This document shows positions 60,341 through 64,000 of a stretch of 64,000 nt of DNA, one piece after another. Positions within the stretch are counted from its first letter, which is position 1. Every line of letters begins with the position of its first letter. A program made the translations under genes and the position numbers. The notes beneath the pieces were generated by a model. It worked only from the letters and a program-made list of their open reading frames with translations, had not been told where the DNA came from and ran no database searches. Source of the stretch: Myxococcales bacterium (GTDB lineage: Bacteria; Myxococcota_A; Polyangia; Nannocystales; Nannocystaceae); contig JACKDU010000015.1 in NCBI GenBank assembly GCA_020633335.1, forward strand, positions 62,001 through 126,000, given 5' to 3'.

Positions 60341-60362
60341 AACATGTCCCAAGGGACATATC
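60341..60362. promoter_or_regulatory. TGTCC near-palindrome ACATGTCCCAAGGGACATAT
   Basis: ATGTCC-CAA-GGGACAT pairs almost perfectly. It lies 40 bp upstream of the FG-GAP lipoprotein start. 14-bp core 60345-60358. Confidence 0.6.
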
Positions 60363-60465
60363 ATCGTTGCGGCGGTTCGGCGCGGACCCGCCCGCGGGCG
60401 CGCACGCGCGCACGCCAGGCCGCCGAGCCGACGGCGCGGCCTCGCGCGAGGAGCGCGGGAGCCCG

Positions 60466-60561
60466 TACAATGGGCCCATGCGCAGCGTCGACCGGGCCCT
60501 TCGCCCCCTGCCCGATATGAGGGCCCGGGTCAGAGGGCCGTCCCGAACGCGAAGATCCTGA
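60466..60561 (+). other. TACAAT-N6-ATG: possible leaderless 27-codon ORF or antisense promoter
   Basis: TACAAT (60466-60471), six bases, ATG 60478 opens 27 codons (MRSVDRALRPLPDMRARV...) ending at 60561, overlapping the 3' end of the minus-strand gene at 60530. It may be chance, an antisense transcript or a micro-protein. Confidence 0.3.
60490..60531 (-). terminator. Stem-loop at the 3' end of the lipoprotein gene
   Basis: GACCGGGCCC (60490-60499) pairs with GGGCCCGGGTC (60521-60531, one bulge). It begins at the stop codon of the minus-strand lipoprotein gene (60530-61537). Confidence 0.5.
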
Positions 60562-61537
60562 AGTTGGCGGGCCACTGGTACTCCGAGACCAGATCGACCC
60601 AGTCGTAGGGCTCCGCCGCGGCGTTGCTCCAGAAGTCGACCTTGGGGACCGGGTCGCCGAGGCAGCCGGAGATGCAGAGCTTCAGCCCGGCGTCGATGTC
60701 GGCCTCGAGCGAGACGGCGACCACCAGCGATTGGCCCTCCGTGAGGATGATCGGCGGATCGAGCTCGGGTTCGAGGATCCGGAACTGGACCTCGTCGAAG
60801 CTCTCCTCGACGGGGATCGACACGAACGAGGTCGCCTCGATCGACGGGTTCGGCGGCGGGGTGTCGCCCTCGATCACGAAGATCTCCGCGTGGTGCGCGT
60901 AGGTGTTCACGCAATGGACGCTCGGCTTGCTCACCAGCGTGTACTGCACGTGCGAGACCTCGAAGGGGTACGTCTCCGGCGTGAGCACGGTGGACGCCAG
61001 GTGGCCCGCCTCCTGGGGGAGCGAGGGCGCCACCTCCGCGAGTAGCGGACAGGACTTCGTGCTCTTGAGCATGACGAGCTCGTCGCCGCCCCCTGTCGTG
61101 TCGCCCCCTGTCGTGTCGCCCCCGCTCGTGTCGCCCCCGCTCGTGTCGCCCCCGCTCGTCCCCGTGGTGCTTGAGCTCGTGGTGCTCGTGCTCTCCCCGT
61201 CGCTGTCGAGGCCGGTGGTCGACGGGTCGCCGGTCGTGCCAGACGTACCGGAGGTGCCGGTCGTGGACGGCAGGTCGCCGCTGACGTCGCTGGTGACGTC
61301 GCCGCTCGTCCCGCTCGTCCCGCTCGTCCCGCTCGTCCCGCTCGTCCCGGTCGTGGCCGGCGGGTCGCCGCTGACGTCGGAGGCGTCAACGGTGGTCGCG
61401 TCGGCCGGCGGGTCGTCGGAGGTGCCTGCCGTGTCGGTGGCGGTCACATCGGCCGGCGAGTCGTCGCCGCAGCCTGGCACGACGGCGACACAGAGCAGGA
61501 GCGAGATGACCGGAGCGAGGGTCCGCGGGGCGTGCAT
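60530..61537 (-). CDS. Lipoprotein with long repetitive Thr/Ser/Gly linker
   Basis: A 335-aa protein. The signal ends in VAVVPGC-GDD (lipobox). The linker of about 130 residues consists largely of Thr, Ser, Gly and Asp, encoded by tandem repeats (see 61091 and 61303). The folded part (about 160-335) has four cysteines and strands such as VSHVQYTLVSKPSVHC and EGQSLVVAVSLEAD; family not recognised. ATG 61537 is preceded by TACGTC at six bases. Confidence 0.82.
   Translation of the reverse strand: MHAPRTLAPVISLLLCVAVVPGCGDDSPADVTATDTAGTSDDPPADATTVDASDVSGDPPATTGTSGTSGTSGTSGTSGDVTSDVSGDLPSTTGTSGTSGTTGDPSTTGLDSDGESTSTTSSSTTGTSGGDTSGGDTSGGDTTGGDTTGGGDELVMLKSTKSCPLLAEVAPSLPQEAGHLASTVLTPETYPFEVSHVQYTLVSKPSVHCVNTYAHHAEIFVIEGDTPPPNPSIEATSFVSIPVEESFDEVQFRILEPELDPPIILTEGQSLVVAVSLEADIDAGLKLCISGCLGDPVPKVDFWSNAAAEPYDWVDLVSEYQWPANFRIFAFGTAL
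61091..61150. repeat. 15-bp tandem repeat inside a linker-coding region
   Basis: Four units of CC(C)(T/G)(T/G)CGTGTCGCC type (61091-61105, -61120, -61135, -61150), the first two identical and the last two identical, encoding repeated GGDTS/GGDTT units. Likely variable by slippage without frameshift. Confidence 0.85.
61303..61347. repeat. 9-bp tandem repeat (CGCTCGTCC) x5
   Basis: Five perfect in-frame copies encoding TSG repeats of the same linker. Slippage would change the linker length by three residues at a time. Confidence 0.88.
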
Positions 61538-61761
61538 ACAGGAGACGTAGATGGACGCGGCGATTCAATTCACCGACGCGGTCGTGACCGGCGCCTCGCT
61601 CCGCCGAGGGCACCCGGCCGCTCGCGCCTGCGAGAATCGCCGGGGCGCCTGCCGGTCGTGACCGGCGTCGCGCCGCGCCCCCGCTCCGGGAGCGCGGGGC
61701 CGCGCCCCCGGCCGCCCCCGTGAGGCTTGCTCGGTCTCTCGGGCGCGTGTGACCATGGGCC

Positions 61762-63762
61762 GTGGAAATCAGGGTAGGACGGCGTCGTGGGGCTCCTCGG
61801 TGGACATTTGCGCTCGCGGCCGCGGGCCTGCTGGCGACAGCGCTCGAGGCCCGCGCTGACGTCGAGGTCGTCCCGACCTTCCACTCGATGAGCGTCCTCT
61901 GGGCCCCGCCCGGGGGCTCCGCCGACAAGCCCGCGAGCGTCCGCTTTCGCCCGCAGGGGAGCATGACCTGGCGCGACGGCCTCCCCCTCTGGTTCGACGG
62001 CCGCGACGCCGCGCCGCTCGTCCCGCAGTACCGCGGCAGCCTGGTCCACCTCGAGCCGGGCACGACCTACGAGATCGAGGTGAGCGCGCCGGGGATCCCG
62101 ACCGAGATGGTGGTCGGCGCGACCTGGAGCGAGGCCTTCCCGATCGCCGAGACGATCGAGCTCCCGGCGATGTCGAGCGACACGCTGATCGTCGACAAGT
62201 CGGGCTCGCCCGACGGCTACATCCTCTACACCGGGCCCGGCGACGAGGCCGTCATCGACGTCGGCGGCGCCCTCGATCACAACGTCGAGATCAGCGCCTC
62301 CTACGTGATCCTCCGCGGCTTGACGCTGCGAAACGCGGCGACCGACGCGATCACGATCACCGACGGTGACGTCCACGACGTCGTGATCGAGCGCTGCGAC
62401 ATCAGCGGCTGGGGCGAGCTCGACGACGACGGCTTCGGCGTCGACTACGACGCCGCGATCCAGTCGAAGAACCCGCTCCTCGCCCGCCTCATCGTCCAGC
62501 GCAACCGGATCCACGACCCCCGCGGCGACACCAACTCCTGGTGGGAGCCGGTCGAGGGGACCCACCCGGGCGGCCCCCAGGCGACCTCGCTGACCAACAC
62601 CGCGGGCAACCATGTCTTCCGCTACAACGAGATCACCTCGACCGAGGATCGCTACTACAACGACGCGATCGGCGGCGGCGACAACTTCAGCTACGAGGGC
62701 TTCCCCAACCGCGACTCGGACATCTACGGCAACTACATCGCCCGGAGCTGGGACAACCCGATCGAGGCCGAGGGCGCGAATAACAACGTGCGGATCTGGG
62801 GCAACTACATCGAGGACTCCTACACCCCGGTGTCGATCGCCGCGACCTCGGTGGGGCCGATCTACATCTGGCGCAACGTCACCGGGCGGAGCCGGATCGC
62901 CCCGCCGGAGCTGACGACGATGGACGACGATCCGCGCGGGCGCTTCCTCAAGGCCGGCAACTCCGGCGAGTACCAGGGCGGCCGGGTCTACGTCTTCCAC
63001 AACACCCTCCTCCAGCCGCCGCCGGAGGGCGGGATGACGCTGCCGCAGGGCGTCCGCAGCGGGGTCGAGACGACCGCGTCAGACGGCGGCGCCTACAACA
63101 TCATCGCCCGCAACAACATCTTCCACGTCTTCGACGACGGCGAGGAGAGCGTCGTCGACGACAGCCCCGGCGTCGGGATCGAGATCAACGACTTCGACTA
63201 CGACCTCTACAACGGCGCGATCGAGTCGCCGCTGGCGCAGGAGCAGAGCGGCTTCGTCGGCGAGCCGGTCTACGACCCGGGGAACGCGGCGGGCGAGCAC
63301 TTCCTCGATCCGTCGAGCCTCGGCTTCGACGCCGGTCAGGTCCTCGCCAACTTCAACGACGACTTTCAGGGCGCCGGGCCGGACGTCGGCGCCTACGAGG
63401 CGGGGCGCGATCCCCTCGAGTTCGGCGTCGACGCGTACGAGAGCAGCGGCGGCGAGAGCGACGGGACCACCAGCGGCGGGGGCGAGACCACCGGCGGGGG
63501 CGGCTCGAGCACCGGCGCGAGCTCGACCGGCGCGGGCACCTCGACCGGGGCCTCGGGCGGCTCGGACGGCTCGGGCGGCTCGGGCGGCACAGCCACCGGC
63601 GCGACCGCGACCAGCGGCGCCCTCGATCCAGACGGCGACTCGGGGTGCGGGTGTCGTGCGCTCGGCGACGCGGACGCGCGGGGCCCCGCGTGGCTCCTCG
63701 CCGGGCTCCTCGCGCTCGGTCGCCGGCGCGCGCGTCGACGCCGCGGCTCAGGCCTGAGCTGA
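61762..63762 (+). CDS. Parallel beta-helix surface protein with MYXO-CTERM tail
   Basis: A 666-aa protein with a signal peptide (about 1-30). A fibronectin-like region (TTYEIEVSAPG) is followed by a right-handed beta-helix (about 150-470): YVILRGLTLRNAATDAI, VVIERCDISGWGE, LIVQRNRIHDPRG, HVFRYNEITSTED, IYGNYIARSWDNPIE, RIWGNYIEDSY. A Ser/Thr/Gly linker and then GCGCRALGD, a hydrophobic helix (WLLAGLLALGRR) and an Arg cluster form a MYXO-CTERM sorting signal, processed by a myxosortase and lipid-anchored to the outer surface. The beta-helix suggests polysaccharide binding or cleavage; no catalytic residues recognised. GTG 61762 is the start. Confidence 0.85.
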   Translation: MEIRVGRRRGAPRWTFALAAAGLLATALEARADVEVVPTFHSMSVLWAPPGGSADKPASVRFRPQGSMTWRDGLPLWFDGRDAAPLVPQYRGSLVHLEPGTTYEIEVSAPGIPTEMVVGATWSEAFPIAETIELPAMSSDTLIVDKSGSPDGYILYTGPGDEAVIDVGGALDHNVEISASYVILRGLTLRNAATDAITITDGDVHDVVIERCDISGWGELDDDGFGVDYDAAIQSKNPLLARLIVQRNRIHDPRGDTNSWWEPVEGTHPGGPQATSLTNTAGNHVFRYNEITSTEDRYYNDAIGGGDNFSYEGFPNRDSDIYGNYIARSWDNPIEAEGANNNVRIWGNYIEDSYTPVSIAATSVGPIYIWRNVTGRSRIAPPELTTMDDDPRGRFLKAGNSGEYQGGRVYVFHNTLLQPPPEGGMTLPQGVRSGVETTASDGGAYNIIARNNIFHVFDDGEESVVDDSPGVGIEINDFDYDLYNGAIESPLAQEQSGFVGEPVYDPGNAAGEHFLDPSSLGFDAGQVLANFNDDFQGAGPDVGAYEAGRDPLEFGVDAYESSGGESDGTTSGGGETTGGGGSSTGASSTGAGTSTGASGGSDGSGGSGGTATGATATSGALDPDGDSGCGCRALGDADARGPAWLLAGLLALGRRRARRRRGSGLS

Positions 63763-64000
63763 GCGGCGGCGGCGGGCGCTGGCCAGCGCGAGGAGGCCGA
63801 CGAGGCCGGCGAGCGCCGCGTCTCCGCCGCCCGGATCGGCCGCGCAGGCGCAGCCCTCCGGCGGGGTGTTGACCTCGCCGATCGGCTCGCAGCTCGCCTC
63901 GCCGACCGCCCGGCGATCGTTGGGGTCAATCACCGTCGCCCGCGCGCATACCTGGTCGCTCGGCCAGGTACCGGCGATCCCGAACTCGACGCTCACCGCC
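63748..64000 (-). CDS. Partial MYXO-CTERM protein (5' end cut by window)
   Basis: The last 84 codons of a gene entering from the right. Two cysteines (QVCARATV, ASCEPIGEV) precede GCACAADPGGG, a hydrophobic stretch (LAGLVGLLALASA) and RRRRSAQA: a MYXO-CTERM signal. The stop overlaps the 3' end of the convergent beta-helix gene by 15 bases, so two surface proteins with the same sorting tail face each other. Confidence 0.75.
   Translation of the reverse strand, partial: AVSVEFGIAGTWPSDQVCARATVIDPNDRRAVGEASCEPIGEVNTPPEGCACAADPGGGDAALAGLVGLLALASARRRRSAQA

Noticed and set aside
61303..61347. Regular 9-bp repeats
   Set aside because: In-frame coding repeats of a TSG linker, not a CRISPR or origin iteron.
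1..64000. tRNA or rRNA genes and mobile elements
   Set aside because: No GTTCGA-type T-arm with paired acceptor, no rRNA-like sequence, and no transposase or integrase recognised.

Overview
The window looks like chromosomal DNA of a myxobacterium (phylum Myxococcota, probably near Nannocystis or Haliangium). Supporting signs are very high GC with G/C at most third codon positions, two C-terminal MYXO-CTERM sorting tails (right edge), Myxococcus Cys-rich (DUF4215) repeats, an AgmX/PglI-type domain, and about fifteen secreted lipoproteins with Ser/Thr/Gly linkers behind a lipobox. I see no rRNA, tRNA, CRISPR array, prophage or insertion sequence. Coding density is high, and several convergent gene pairs overlap at their 3' ends.

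Layout. 1-7.6 kb: end of a sialidase-like lipoprotein gene, a double DsbA/HCCA-isomerase-fold protein, a DUF99 protein, a methyltransferase/YbjN-like/nitrilase operon, a DUF2071 protein and a membrane protein. 7.7-23.6 kb: envelope and secreted proteins, including a 975-residue protein ending in beta/gamma-crystallin-like motifs, a caspase-like/FGE-sulfatase fusion lipoprotein and a 1,723-residue membrane protein with an internal AgmX domain. 23.9-27.6 kb: SelO, a bacterial protein that resembles eukaryotic actin along its whole length, and a lower-GC gene of foreign look. 27.6-33.1 kb: two SRPBCC proteins, a methyltransferase, an MFS transporter and a GNAT-histidine-decarboxylase fusion. 33.3-38.4 kb: a broken lipoprotein gene, two Cys-rich lipoproteins and an ECF sigma/cupin anti-sigma pair. 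38.4-45.0 kb: a cyanophycin operon (isoaspartyl dipeptidase, cyanophycinase, CphA and a CphA-like Mur ligase lacking the ATP-grasp domain). 45.5-47.4 kb: FMN reductase, a lipoprotein and a GNAT enzyme. 47.4-52.8 kb: a candidate RiPP cluster. 53.2-64 kb: more lipoproteins, a sensor kinase, beta-propeller and FG-GAP proteins and MYXO-CTERM surface proteins.

The best candidate for an undescribed system is the five-gene minus-strand unit at 47363-52806. A haem-oxygenase-like diiron enzyme gene precedes a 47-codon peptide gene with an acidic leader and a C-terminal NAPLTDINFGF segment. Then come a flavin-dependent halogenase-like enzyme, a sedolisin (S53) protease missing one catalytic Asp, and an Asp/Asn beta-hydroxylase-type oxygenase. 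The genes are tightly spaced or overlapping. A 25-nt perfect dyad lies upstream of the first gene and a GC-rich hairpin lies just after the peptide gene.

Three non-coding patterns recur. Many genes start 6-8 nt after a TANNNT-like box, twice with a TTGAC -35 at 17-18 nt, which suggests leaderless transcripts. A 14-bp near-palindrome close to TGTCCAAAGGGACA occurs eight times. A dispersed inverted-repeat element occurs twice, each time between convergent genes.
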